The notes: generated by a model not told the origin, from the letters alone. 61,602 nt of DNA from Chalciporus piperatus (GCA_038093975.1 JBBPTG010000148.1:1-61602), one strand, 5' to 3'. Counted from the first letter of the stretch, positions 11,201-25,405 are shown. A program made the numbers and translations.

Positions 11201-12906
11201 GTTGAGGAGATATCCATGAGCGAAGTCCTGAACGCTCAAAACGAGCGTATCGTCGACTTTTTGATCCCATGGAACCTTCGAGAGATGGTGGGAAAACCAA
11301 CGGCAGGCGTACCGCACGCCCTCTTTGATGTGGAGCCTGCATCTCTCGTCGAGGTTCTCGATTTCGCTATTCAGAGTGGACGGATCCCCAACTTTGCAAA
11401 TGTCGGCTGTGAGATTACGAGTCATCAACTCCAAACATGCTTGTGCGAGGATGGTATGGTAGGTAACAGGGTCCACATAGTATTGTCGAGATCGATGGGG
11501 TGCCGTGAAGAAGTCACGAAATGAGGTGTGGTAGATGCGAACCGCGCCGTCATCACGTCCGTTGTCTGAGGTCACCAAAACCGAGCTCAGACTCTTGATA
11601 ACGAACACTGTGTCGTAGTGAAACTTCCAGAGCAGGTCATGCAGACCGCGAGTAGAAAGGGGACTGAGGGCGAAGACGATAGATCCAAGCACCAAACGAA
11701 CGCTTCCCACGTCTGGAATCGTACACAGAGCGTCGAGGTAGAGAGTGTCGAGATCGGAGTGAACTGAAGAACCCGTGGAACTTGCACCATCCGGGAGCGT
11801 TCGAAGGACGGTTTGTAGCCGCACGACCGGCGAGCTGTATTCATCACCAACAAACTTGACCACAGTCGTGGCAAAAATGAACAGCCCAGCTGCTTTTTGT
11901 ACGAGCGCGTCTATCTCCTCCTTGGCGGGCCACGACAAAGAATCGTCGTCGGATATATCAGTGATCATTGAGAGGCGCATGTTTTCGAAGGAATGATGGA
12001 GATAGGCCCTAATGTCGTCGTCAACGCTAAAGTCTTGCAGTCGAAGGAGACAAGTCCTTTGACGCAACTCTGCGTGCTGGAACGTCTGAACGACATGCGG
12101 CTCGGGCCGACTGGTAAACAGAACCTTCAGAGGCCAGTTACAGTTCCGCAAAAGCTCGTCGAGGAGAAAAACGACCTCGTTCGCCATCTTGGCGTCATCG
12201 CACTCGTCAAGCGAGTCGATGACAATCAAAACCGGGTTGGGAAACGAAACTGCGGCGGACACGATGGGTTGCTGGAGAAGCCTGCGCATCTGTTCCACAA
12301 GCACTTTGGTAGGTATTGTGGCATCTGAATGGAGGGCGTCGACCAAAGCTGGTCTGATCGCCGGTGCGAAGGCAAGAATCTGGAAGGCGAGGGTTGGAAA
12401 TAATCCCTGTGACCTTCGGCGCGAAATCTCTTTCCGGGAGAAGAAGAAACTCGCTGCTAGTCGCTGCTGGTTTGCGTACTGCTCTGCGATGGTCTGCGCA
12501 ACGGCCGATTTACCAGAGCCTGCAAGACCGCTCAACCAACATATGGGTTGATCGGAATTGGGGCTATCGAACCAGTCTGCGAGACGTGCAAGCAATTCAA
12601 GCCGTGTCCCTGGAAGACAGGCAGGCGCGGGATGGCGCTCGATAGAGTCGAATGCTGCATTGGGTACGCTGGCCCGCAGCAGGCTGTCTAGTCCTTAGTA
12701 CAGCCAGCACACTTGATCAGCACCAGCTACAAGCAGTAGTGACACTGGGGCTTACCTGTGGATCCTTGAAAGATCTGATTGCCATGAACAATTGTACTGA
12801 CTGTTTGATTTCCTTGGACATGCGTCCTGGAATAGACGTGCTGGTCCCTGTGAACCTCGCTGAACGTCGAATGACTAGCATCGATGTTGGATGAGTTATT
12901 GAACAT
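8286..12906 (-). CDS. NACHT-WD40 STAND protein (fungal NLR-like)
   Basis: A 1499-residue signal-transduction ATPase with the NACHT-WD40 layout of fungal HET-E/NWD proteins, thought to act in non-self recognition or regulated cell death. Three exons: 12906-12756, 12687-11123, 11069-8286 (4500 nt). The N-terminal exon (NNSSNIDASHSTFSEVHRDQ) is the short segment typical of mushroom NACHT proteins. Next come VPNAAFDS and PACLPGTR, the P-loop GLAGSGKSAVAQ (about residue 104), Walker B LIVIDSLDECDD (about 205) and TSRPEPH (sensor 1 region). From about residue 640 follow a dozen or so WD40 repeats, clearest as AFSPDGRSIASGSDDLSVRLW and VLAFSQNSVLVASGSTDATV; later ones are more degenerate. A Ser/Thr/Pro linker precedes a last propeller blade. 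All ATPase motifs look intact. The start is set by MFNNSSN. The C-terminal propeller may be diversified by repeat recombination, but the repeats here are not near-identical. Confidence 0.93.
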
Positions 12907-13575
12907 GAACGCTGCGGGAGAATTGCATGGGCGCTAATAGTGCTATGTGACTCAGTCCCCTTTGAGAAACGGTGGTAAGCGCTTTGTGTAAATTGTTTTG
13001 GGCCTGGTGCCAGGAGTTGGATGGGAGTTAGTAATTACATTCCAATGCACGTCCTCGTTACAGTATACGTCTTTTACGGATGTCTACATGACAAAGTCAT
13101 TGACTGTAGAACTCTAGACCAAGCTCACACCACGGTGTCCGTCGTTAGGATATGCATTATGTATCGTCAGTGCGTGGGCTACATCATGAACAGAACGTTA
13201 TGCGTTATATACGTGTGGGCCGACAATCAGAAAGGAGAAAAGAGAATATAATAACAATGCGGATGAGATGGGTTTGGGGGCAGCGCAGGTTGGAAAATCA
13301 AGAAACACTGTCAATGTCTGTGCCAGTGAAACGACAATGACAACAAAAGCCAAGAAAAGGTTCAAGGAGATGCACTTTACAGATCTAAAGATTAGACATC
13401 GGGAAGCAAGGGAAGAAAGAGAATTGAAAAAAAAACATCATGAAATGTCTGCGAGTATCAATGAGGTCCAAGGATGGATGGATGATAACCTGTCGTTGAA
13501 CAAATGTGAATAACCAAAAACGAAATAAAGAGTCCTAATGCATGCGAAGCAAACCTGGTATATATACACCCGACT
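12907..13575. other. Intergenic, nothing recognised
   Basis: Contains the promoter of the NACHT-WD40 gene and the 3' region of the Byr4-like gene. Plus-strand frames at 13021-13513 have no recognisable domain; the Lys-rich one at about 13337-13513 comes from an A-rich stretch. Confidence 0.5.
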
Positions 13576-16500
13576 TCAGTTCGCGATCGGTGGCGACATC
13601 GCACCCTGAGCCGCAAGAGGCATCGCGTCCAAAAGCGCACGCAGCTCCCGAAGACATTCATAGCACCGCGCATGCACCTCCTTCGCGCTCTCCAACAAGG
13701 GCTTGATATTCTCCGGGGTCATCGCCAACTTGAGCTCAGGCAACCCACGCGGATCTTCAAGTGGCTGCGGCGGCGCACTCCTCACAGACGCAGTCTTCCC
13801 GCTTCCCGGGCCAGACAGCCGATGCGGACTCGTCCTCAGAAGCGACATGCGATTACCTCCCTTGGTCTCCCCCCGAGGTTGTCGTTCCCCATCCTCCACT
13901 TCCTCCACATTCGAAAGCCTCGTCGATCGCATCGGCCTAATCGACCTCGGTGACGCCTCGACCTCCACTTTCAACACCTGCGTCGTCTCCTGTCCCCGGC
14001 GTGGCGTCACCGGTCTCTGCAGAGGTTTCGGAACGCTCGGTACCGGAGGAGGCTGAGGCTGAGACTGAGACTGCTCCGAAAGGAAAGGCGACGGCGGTCC
14101 CCTCCTCCCCCTAATAGTCGCACTCCCTTCAATTCCCAACGCCTTCGCCGCACTATTCAAATCAGTCAGCGAATCCATCTTGTCCCAATCTTCTTCTTCC
14201 CCAGTCATATTGCTCTCACGACTCGCACTCCGGACATCACTCCGGCTGTCTTGCGAGGAGTCCCCAGCAGAGTAAGACGGTCCGCCCTTGTTCTTCTGCC
14301 CTAACCGGAATATAGAAGCAAGCGACGGTCGTCGAGGAGATGACTTGTGATTCAAAGGCGGCCCTCCATAAGGAGAGTTAGCCGGCACTTCCCTCGCCCA
14401 CCGAACAGACTCGGGTCCAGTACTCGTCTTGGATCGTCTTCGGCCTCCACCAGCACCAACCCCAACACCAGCACCAGCACCAACCTCGGCATGCTGATGC
14501 GAATAATAATGCTGATGTTGGCTCCCAAGCGAAGACTCCGTGCTGAGCGACGCCGTCGAAGAAGGCACGACAGGCAGAGCAGAAGGAGGAGGTTGCACGA
14601 CTTGCTCCGTATGACTCCGTTTCAACATCCTCAATATATCCCTCAACCCACTCATCCCTATCCTCCCGCCACGTTTCTTCTTGGTCGTGGTTTCTCCAGT
14701 ATCAGCAGCGCCACGAGAGGCGGATTCCTCGGAAGGAAGCGTGATGGTGCTGCTCATCGCATCACCCCATCGCCAATTCCTGTTTACAGGAAGCGCACTG
14801 TTCTCTGGTATCAACAATTCGTCGAGTGGTAACTCGCCACTACTGAGCATATCTCGGAGAAGAACCAGTTGACGCTGACTGAGATCGTGTCGACCCGTCG
14901 ACGCACGCCACGAAGGATTAGGAGGCCCGGTCGGCGACGAGGCGGTCGTCCCACTGTTCATTAACAACACCGGAGGTGGCTTGGACTCATCCCCAGACAA
15001 CGTGACCGCTCTCTCGCGATTCTTCCGCCTATCGAGCTCGGATTGCGTTGAGACGGAAGGCGTGGACATGTTTGAAGATGGACCTGGCATGCCGGGAGAG
15101 GACACAGGGGGTGATGTTGGCGTAGGTGTCCCGCCGCCCAGCTCGATCAACAGCTCAGCACACTCCCACGAAATCTTGTATTTAGCTGTGATGGCGTGGT
15201 GGGTAGCGACGAGCTGTTTATGCTCCGCGAACGTGAGCGGGCTCGGATGGCTCGAATTATTCGTCGGCGGTGACGCATTAGAGCGTAGACGAGAACGTGG
15301 GCGAACGAGATTGAAAACATTGCTGGGCGTAGGCGAGGGTGAGGCGGCACGCGATGGAGGATCACTCTCGAGGATGGTTTGTACTTGTGCCAGCAAATGA
15401 TGGTATGTCCATTGCAGCTCCTTCAATCCTGTAACGTATGTGCGTCAGCGATCGATTGAAAACCAACTTGTCGTTGTCAAGATGGACTTACCATCGACGC
15501 TAGCCGCAAACTCTCTCACCATCCCCAAATCCCTCTTCAACCCAATCTGCGCCTGACTAATCCTCGCAGGTATCTTCAAATCACCCAACGAATTCCTTCT
15601 CGGTACAGGCGGATTCGAAACAGGCGGATTCGGTGCTTGAGTGGCACGTCCCAACGATGCCGACTGGGGCGATCCCGGTGATTTAGGTGTGTGTTTATTT
15701 GGATTCACAGGCGTTGATACTGGGGTAGCCGGGACGCCGCCGACCACAGATCGTGGAGACATAGATACAGACGCAGGTGCGCTCGTAGAGGGAATCATCG
15801 ACAACCCGTGGCCTTCGGGGATATGTAACGGCATCGAACGAGATTCTGTGACTCCCTTGATCGTCTGTGGTGGTGACGGAGGCTGCAACTCGATCGGGGG
15901 TAACAACTCTGGCGTTTGCGCCTGAAACTGTGGCCGCGACAGTATCTGCATCCTGGTAGCTCCATGCCCATCTTCAGAACGGTCCTGGGAGGATCCAGAG
16001 GGTACAGGAGGAAGAATATATGCGGCCTCGAGGGACGATTTCTTCTTCTTATGTTTCTTCACCCCAACAAGACTGATCTTGCGAACGCTCCCCATAAAAC
16101 CCCTCGACCCCTCTTGCACAGGAATCGTCGGCATCGGAGGAATATCATCCACACTCTCCGTAGGCGTCGGCGTCGAAAACACCCTCGAAGCAGACGTCCT
16201 CCCAATAGACGATCCATAACTCGCGTGTCTCGTCCCAACCGACCCAAACTTGGCACTTCCACCCGCAATCGTCAGCGCAGCCCCATGAGGCACCTGCATC
16301 GACGTCGGCCGTCTGTTTGGTCCCAGCGACGGTTTGCCCCCCATCCCTGAGGTGCTCGATGATCCTTCGCCAGTGAATTCGCCACTGCTCGCCGCTTCGA
16401 ACGTCAATCCGCTCGCCTTCCTTCTCGCCATCTTCCCGCTCTTACTGGGAGTCGTAGGTACCTCCCCACCACTACCCCCATCTCCAACTCCAGGTCTCAA

Positions 16501-18097
16501 CCGCGCCTGATCAAGGCTCTTCTCATGCTTCAACTCAGCGGCTTGTCCCGGCGGCGGAGACCCAGCCCCCGAAAGGGCGCCGCCAGGGCGAAAAAACCAG
16601 TGCGAGTTGCGATTCCGACCAGAGGGCGTTTGCTGCGGTTGGGGTTGCGTTTGTGTATGTGCAAGTGAGCTTGGAGGACGAGAGCTGCCGTCTTCTTCTG
16701 TGATGCCTCCGGCCCTACCGAGTTCGTGCGACATCACTTCTGCAGGACCAGTACTGGCTCGTTTCCGTCTGACGCCCCATTTCTTGACTGAGCCGATACG
16801 GGATAAAAGGGGAGTCTTGTTGGAGCCACCAGGGGTAGCTTCCGTGGAGGAGGAGGACGTCATGGGTACCATGGACGGGGAAGATGCTCGATCTCTTTCA
16901 GGTGTTGAAGGCGGTAACGGTGGGGGCGTTAAATCGCGATGTTCTTCGATGAGCTCAAAGACGTTGTTATCCATATGTGGTGGACGCGATTTTTTACGAA
17001 GCCGCCGTCGTTCGCGTTGAGGTGGAGATGGAGGGCCCATGGCAAGCGAGGAACCTGCTGAAAGTACGAGATGTGATGTAGAATTGAAATACCCAATTGA
17101 ATTCCTTCCTGATGTCGTCGGTATTGAGAAAACCGACGTGTTGGGGGAACAGGGCAAAGGCGGAACAGGTGATGGAGATAGGGCATGAGGAAGAGGAGGT
17201 ACTGGCGGGGGTGGTGAACTGTTCGAGCTCGGATTCGAACCAAGCATGAGCGCGGATCGAGAACGCGCAGTGACAGTCTTGTCCTCTTCCTTTTCCTCAG
17301 AGAACCCAAACTCGTCATCTTCGTCAGATGAATCAGCATACACGTCTCGACGCGTCCGCTTCGTCACCGGGGTGATGTCATTATCGATCTTACTGGGCGA
17401 CACGGAACTTCCCGGATCCATGGGATCGTCAAAGTCATCGTCCCAATTCTCAGGCTCGGCGGAATGTTTCGGGCGAGATGGAGTGTGATACGAGTGGCGC
17501 GTTCGGAGGGCGTGATGGTTGTGTTGGAGGAGATAATGAGTGGCAGAAGGTGGATGGTGACGTCGTCCAGGGGGTGAATCGGCCTTGTCCTCGAAATCGT
17601 CATCCCAATTCTCTGCTTGGGCCTGTGCGCCCAATCGCTTCGTGGGGGTGGATGGACCAGGTTCAGCCCAGTTCTCGAGCCTGCTGTGAATACCACTCGT
17701 GCCTTCTGCACCGCTACTGCTTGTTACGGGGACAGTGAGCGGCGGGCCGGATCCCTCGTCCGCGTCCCAGTCTTCAGAGAAATGGGAAGAAGTCACGGAG
17801 AAACGGGGTTCGAGAGGAGCATCGAGGGGCGATTCGTGTTTTCTGGAGCCTTTGGGTTTTGGACTAGTCTTTGAGTTACTCTGACTGAACTCGAAGTCGT
17901 CGTCCCAGTTTTCTGACGGGACTAGTGCGCAAAACAGTGGGTCGACGCAACACATGCAACACGTCGAGCATCGAGGTGATAACACGATCAGAATACGAAA
18001 ACGAGCAAGTATAAGCAGACATAGAGAGGGAAGGAGTTAGCAGGTGTGACCACGCGACATGTTGAACAGTGGACACACCTAACGGCTGAGCAGCCAT
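13576..18097 (-). CDS. Byr4/Bfa1-like septation regulator with ENWDDDF repeats
   Basis: A predicted 1433-residue, largely disordered protein. Three exons: 18097-18079 (MAAQPL), 17921-15492, 15428-13576 (4302 nt, in frame). The motif ENWDDDF occurs near the N terminus (SENWDDDFEFSQ, about residue 10) and recurs as AENWDDDFEDK and PENWDDDFDDP, with a divergent EDWDADE copy. Such acidic-aromatic repeats characterise Byr4 (S. pombe) and Bfa1 (S. cerevisiae), the scaffold half of the two-part GAP that restrains Spg1/Tem1 at the spindle pole body and so times septation and mitotic exit. Between the motifs are Ser/Pro-rich linkers with many SP/TP sites. The C-terminal exon begins with a helical segment (LKELQWTYHHLLAQVQTIL) that could bind a partner. 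The assignment rests on the repeats and general build, not on a full alignment. The tiny first exon was chosen because it gives an ATG in frame with canonical GTGTGT..ACTAG splice ends. Confidence 0.68.
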
Positions 18098-18643
18098 AAC
18101 TTCGCGTCAAGATACAGACTGACGAGCGAGGGTTGAACACCTCGAACTCGTCGTGATGGTCGTGTAGAACGAGACGGTCGTCGTGGAGAGGTTCGCGTGT
18201 CGTCAACTCAACGTTGGTATTGTAGCGTTTGTACGTTGTGCGAGTAGACCGAGTACGTTATAAGTCCAAGGGTCCTGTTTGACCGTGTTGGTCCAAGCGC
18301 TTGAGACAAGTCTCCTGTCAAGTTCTGTCAAGAGTCTTATTCCGACGGTCTCAGAGCTGGAATCACTTGACCCATCGAGGTCCAGGTTGTCTCTATCCTT
18401 CTCTACCGTTACAGATACAATTCCGCGTAAAGAGTAGTAAAAATACACAAAACCTTTCCAAAACTATGATCAGAACGTATCAACCAAGCTTGGTCCCTAT
18501 CCATGAAACAATAAGGACGAGCCAAGGGACGAGCTGTAAAAAAATCCGCATGTTCCATCTGCTAGTTAAAAGCGCAATATATCCACCGATGCAATAAAAA
18601 GCATTTAATTAGTTGTCTTTGTTCTCGTTACCGTCTCCCGGCG
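18098..18643. other. Intergenic, nothing recognised
   Basis: Promoter of the Byr4-like gene and 3' flank of the next minus-strand gene. No convincing coding potential; a 81-codon minus frame (18203-18448) lacks any recognisable feature. Confidence 0.45.
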
Positions 18644-19380
18644 TCAATTGTGACTATAGGTGGGACGCCGCGGACTGTGGCAGGCCATCGCGATGTTTGC
18701 GGGAGGGTGGGAGCGGGGAATGGCGTATGAGGATCCCGAACCATGGCTGTGTGGATCCTTGTGCGAGACCCCAAACTGGGTCATAAAGAACTGATTTGCA
18801 GGCTGTAAAGGGCTCCGAGATGAAAGGGAAAGCCGAGATGTGCGGATTGTGTCTTCAGGAGCGAACAATGCTAGCTCTGCACTGGACGATATAGCGTACG
18901 GAAGAGGGTTTGGCAGCGCGCGGAGTGGGGGTTGGTGGGGTTGGTGAGGAGGGCATGTTGGGGGTGGACGTGTGTCGTGCGTATCAGGCGGATTTGGGAA
19001 CTCGCCTATCTCTGTACATGTGAGTTTCGGTGTAGGCTCTTCCGAGGCCTGTTGTGGCATGGTGAGCTTGGGGCAACCAGCACGCTACGGCCAGTCAAAG
19101 ACGTACCCAAGGATTGGTAACGAGCGGCACGGGGTAGCGGGACCACGATAGACCATCCAGATCACTGAATTCAGTCTTTACGGACTCAAAGGAGAGGAGG
19201 AGCGCCCGATTGAGATCCTAACGGTGGTCGTGTGAGGCCGAGTCAAAACGGCGGTGTGGCATTGGGGCCTACCTCTGGCATGACGAGGGCTTCCTGTTCC
19301 CACTGGAGCTGCTCGAGCTCGAGCTGTTTGAGTCTTTCCATGCGGAGTCTGCTTCGATCGGTTGTGACTTGGGCTTGCAT
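18644..19380 (-). CDS. Hypothetical protein with N-terminal coiled coil
   Basis: I recognise no family. The model has three exons, all phase 0: 19380-19273 (36 codons), an exon beginning DLNRALLLSFESVKTEF and ending TNPW at the GTACGT donor, and 19066-18644. The first exon (RLRMERLKQLELEQLQWEQE) is a strong amphipathic, Leu/Glu-rich helix that should form a coiled coil. The last exon is Pro/Ser/His-rich and probably disordered. An extra intron in the last exon cannot be excluded. The gene is head-to-head with PCNA, starting 491 bp from its ATG, so both may share the MCB-rich promoter. That would suggest S-phase co-expression, but this is inference only. Confidence 0.5.
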
Positions 19381-19703
19381 GTTCGTGAATGTGGCGGTCA
19401 ATAAGAAAGTAATCTAAAACGTTGGCAGCAAGAGAACCGGTAAACCAGCCGGAGAGATGTGGAAATTTAAGTTGGTTTTATGTGCAGGATCTGTACGGGT
19501 TATGTTCGAGGAAACGTCGAGGAGTCGAGGAGGGATTGACTCTTCTGTGGTCGTCAAGTCGTCGAATGTCGTTCAATGGCACAGCAAGTAACTGGCCAAG
19601 GTCGGTCTGGTCTCAGTCGGAGTTTCCCAATTGCGATCTGGACACATCCACAAACGGACTAGTAGAGGACTAGTCACTCTCGACATCGTCTACAACAGCG
19701 ACA

Positions 19704-19833
19704 ACGCGTCTGTCACCACTCTCCTCCTCGTCCTCGTCGTCCACAACAGCGAGCACGGGTACGCGTCACGTTACGCGTGACATTACCTGTGACGCTACGC
19801 GTTTAAACTCCGCTTAAAAAGAGGTCAACGCGT
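19704..19833 (+). promoter_or_regulatory. Cluster of five MCB (ACGCGT) boxes upstream of PCNA
   Basis: ACGCGT occurs at 19704-19709, 19761-19766, 19773-19778, 19797-19802 and 19828-19833, all within 170 bp upstream of the PCNA start codon. ACGCGT is the MluI cell-cycle box bound by MBF (Mbp1-Swi6 type) at G1/S in fungi; chance would give about 0.03 copies in 130 bp. A weak TATA-like string (CTTAAAAAG) sits at 19813-19821. S-phase induction is a strong inference. Confidence 0.85.
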
Positions 19834-19871
19834 TTCTCCTTTCCCCAATCCACAAACTAAACGCGAACACA

Positions 19872-21912
<2,041 letters not shown>

Positions 21913-23498
21913 TCACTCCTGCAACCCGTCGTCGAGGTCCACATCGTTATCCTCGTCTTCCACTCCCATCATTTCCTCAACGAGGAGATACTCTTCCTCC
22001 CTTTCGACTTCTTCCTCCACAACCTCCGAGTCCTCGACGCCGCCCTCCGAGTCCTTCGAATACGTCGTACCCCCTTCTTTCAACCCAAACCACACCGGAA
22101 TCAACCCCCACACCTCCTCCCTCGCGCGTCCGACCTCACCCCTCCATTCCCGTCTACACGTCCCACACATCCTCAGTCCACGCGTGTGTTGACCATCCGA
22201 AAAGTCCTTGCGCTCGAGCATCTCTGCAGCCTGTACGAGCGTAAACAACGGATCTGCGTCCCTCCCATACGCGATCCCACCCACGCTCCTCAACACGTTG
22301 AGATGTATGAAATAAAAGGACTCGGTGCAATGTGCGGAGGGGACCGTTGTGTCTGCTGTCATTCCCGATGCGGATTTCTTGGAGTGGGAGGACGAAGAAG
22401 AGGTGGTGGTGGTGGTGCTAGACCGAGTGGCGTGTTGACACGATGAAGAAGGACGATGTTCGAGAGCCCGTGTGAGGAATGTGGAGATGTATAGTTGTGC
22501 GAGTTCACGTCCTCGAAGTGCCCTCACGAGGCTATCATGTGAGAGGTGAATCATTGACTCGGTTTTCTGTCCTTCTCCCGAGCGTAATGAGCAGGGATCT
22601 GCGGCAGCGAATACCGGCACTGGGGCACGTGCGCCAGAGAGGATCTTGCTCGGACCGTACCGCGAGAGATCGTAAAATGCGCTGGATAGGAGTTCGGGTA
22701 ACCCGAGTTCGAGAGCGAGATTGATAGCGAGGATGGGGTGGGGGTAGGTAGTACGGGGGGAGTAACGACCGTAGGCATCCATGGCCGCTGCTTCGCGTTT
22801 GTCCCAGTCTGCGAGGGTGGTTGGCCAGTCGTGGCTGAGACGGGCGAGGCATTGGATTCGGAGATGGTCGATGAAGTATTTGGTGGAGAGGCGGAAGACG
22901 CTGGAGAGGGAGGAGAAGTTGCGGGAGCGGTGTTTTGGGAAGTAACTGTGAAAGGAGGAGCGGTGTTCGCGTTTTGGTTAGTATGGGAAAGGAGGGGATG
23001 GAAGACGTACAATCCGTCGTAAAGGGCAATCAAGAGGTGGTACACGTCCGATGGGCAGTCGTATAACTCCACCGTCGGACAACCGTCCACCCCTTTACTC
23101 TCATCCTCCCTCCCGATGTCTCTCACCCCATGCGTATGCGGTCGTCCAACGAGAAACAAATCCTTGAAGACGTCCGAGTGTCTTTCGAGCTGCCCACGAT
23201 GTACTTTAAACGCAGCAGACCCAGCGACGAGGATGACGTTCCCGTCTTCGAACCAGATGCCGGAGCGGATGAGACCCTCGGGGCCAGTAGGTGTAGGACG
23301 AGTAGTGGATGACGGAAAGATGGGGCCTGTACTGCATGTGAGAGGGTCAGGATGGATTCGCATTGCTCGTAAGGATGACGGAGGGGAGGGAGGGCGAAGG
23401 GAAGGAGCTCGACAGGAGGGGCCGACCGAATCACTGGATGCAGAGGTGGAGGCTGACCAGTGACTTTGGGGTGTCAACCGCTCGAGGATACGACTCAC
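21913..23498 (-). CDS. BTB/POZ-domain protein
   Basis: A typical Agaricomycete BTB/POZ protein, possibly a substrate adaptor for Cullin-3 ligases or a transcription cofactor. Exon 1 (23498-23011) has a Ser/Pro-rich leader and then the BTB start: GIWFEDGNVILVAGSAAFKV, HRGQLERHSDVFKDLF and VELYDCPSDVYHLLIALYDG. A 65-bp intron (23010-22946) joins GF to YFPKHRSRNFSSLSSVFRLS, then TKYFIDHLRIQCLARL (the end of BTB and the start of the back helices). Exon 2 (22945-21913) continues with helical sequence and ends in a long acidic Glu/Asp/Val tail. Exon phases agree. The start is uncertain: ATG 23498 is the first in frame, but a GTGAGT donor overlaps it, so an upstream exon near 23510-23540 may exist. 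Confidence 0.82.
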
Positions 23499-24031
23499 CA
23501 GTTTGATCCAGGCTGGTAGTCTAGTCTGAAATCGAATGAGTAAGTGTGGCGAGGCGGATCAGTGTTGTTTCATCATGATCCTCCTGTCTCCCGGCAATGC
23601 AGTTCAGACGAAACCGAAGTTCGAACATCCAACCAAGTACTGTGTCACAGAGATTTGAAGTTCGCGGTGACTAGACAAACAAATTCTCTTCGGCGTCGTT
23701 TCTATAGTACGATTCAGATAAATGCTCGAGAATAAGAAGACAATGTCAATCTCCTGCAAGATTCCTGGAGCAGTGAGACTCGGAAATGCGATCGTGGAAG
23801 AGTGGTCAAAATATTAGAGTTTACGTAACCAATCTACGCACCAGCCCCAAGAGTAAGGGCACCAATGTCGGGTTACTATCCGTTGTTTAAAATGCCCACA
23901 AACTGTAGAACGGTGTCTCTGCTTGGTTCCCCGAAAGGAAGCGAACATATTGTATTGTGATACGCTGGACGGCGACATACGGGCGGTCAGTAGAGAATTC
24001 CCGGAACTGCTTAAACTCACCTTGAACTATA
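23499..24031. other. Intergenic, nothing recognised
   Basis: Promoter of the BTB gene and 3' flank of the DUF6593 gene. Only short, unremarkable frames. Confidence 0.45.
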
Positions 24032-24699
24032 TCAGGGCCCACCGCCGGCTCCACCGGCATTTCGTGCAGCTCGTTCTTTGTTCAAGCGCAATTTCTCCAC
24101 ATAGACAAAAGTGAGGACAATCAAGTCCAGTATGTGTATGACGTCGGGGTCAACATCTAGGTGAGGTTTTCTTTTGGGACCGATGATCCCAAGGGAGCCT
24201 CTGTGGTATCTGACCACCTCGGTTCGTGATCCTTCATCTCGCGACATCTGTGACAAGTTCAGCCCAGCGAAAACACGGATTGAAAGGTGCACTTGCCACT
24301 ACAGTATCGAATAGCATATCCCACCTGTATGGGCGACCGTCCGGTCCCGTAAACGTGCGTTTCCTGGAGCGGAAGGCGTTACTCCAAATGCTTCCACGAA
24401 GATAGTGGAAGAAAGGGCACAAACCGTCCGGTTATTCCATGCCGAGGAAGGAATTCATTGGATAGAAGCTCTTGACTATTAATACGAAAAGTGGACGACC
24501 CCAACAAACGCCACTCGATCTCGCCCATGACCTCGAATTGGTCACGCATATCCATCGGGTCAGGGTTGGGCTTGATTTTCTGGATCGTCGTCGTCCCCAT
24601 TCCAAGTTTGAATGGGTGTGACGTTTTGTACAATACCTGACCGCTGTCGTTGGTGATCGTGGTGTTGCGCACTGATTCTGAGGATAGAGTGAGTTGCAT
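24032..24699 (-). CDS. DUF6593-domain protein
   Basis: Belongs to the DUF6593 family, which is expanded in Agaricomycetes and of unknown role. It opens with MQLTLSSESVRNTTITNDSG, then QVLYKTSHPFKLG, TTTIQKI, a polar loop, EVMGEIEWRLLGSSTFRI, FTGPDGRPYRWDM, VVRYHRGSLGIIGPKRKPHL, DVIHILDLIVLTFVYVEKL and the characteristic tail of this family, basic then Gly-rich (ERAARNAGGAGGGP). An intron joins DTV to MSRDEGSRTE (acceptor CTTGTCACAG). Between FLPRHGITG and SNAFRSRKRTF the frame changes; the only splice solution I find is a 34-nt intron (24424-24391), unusually short, so a frameshift is the alternative. The family call is firm; functionality is uncertain. Confidence 0.8.
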
Positions 24700-25405
24700 T
24701 GTGGTAGGGGGACTCGGAACTTACAGGCAGAGGAAGTGCCACTCTGGCTTTTATCGCATGCCGGCTCACACTCCTTATGTTCGCCATGAGGCACGATGCT
24801 ATGACCGAGAGCCCCTGCAGTGCAGCATGTCTTCACGTTGCTGTGGCTGCTGCGGGGAAACCCACCTCAGGCCGAAGAGCACAGAAGGTTCCATTGAAGT
24901 CGCAAGGGAGTCTTTATGGCACTTTCGCCGGAAGATTCACACACTGAACCGACCTCAAGGACCGCTGGAGGAAGTCAGAAAGAGTCGAACAAACTTGCGC
25001 GTTCCGACTGCAGCGTGGAAAAGCTGGAACGAGCCTTTGAGTTAATGCCGTCTGATTTTGTAGGCTTGCAATGGGGCTTGGGCCGCGATGTTTCCATGAG
25101 GAATACCTACAGGATTTTGATATGGGTAGAGTCTGGGACTTTTACTACCCCTGAATGGTTTGGGATCGGTATTCGGATCTGATAGTCAACGCCGCTTGTT
25201 CTCAACATCGACAAGTTCAACCCAGACTGCTCAATATTCAATACTGGTCGTTCGACTCGCTCCTGTAGATCGTGGCCGGACTTGATGAATATCGTATGAC
25301 CGACCGTGCGATCATCTATCAATCTTTTCAGACGACCCAAGCAACGTGCTAGTTCTTCAAGTCGGAGGAATCACATACCGGTGCGCTTTAAACTTAACCA
25401 CAAGA
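24700..25405. other. Intergenic between divergent DUF6593 and DPH2 genes
   Basis: Shared 5' region. A minus frame at 25107-25340 and plus frames at 24650-25182 show no recognisable domain. A Cys-rich stretch (about 24830-24870) looks fortuitous. Confidence 0.4.
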
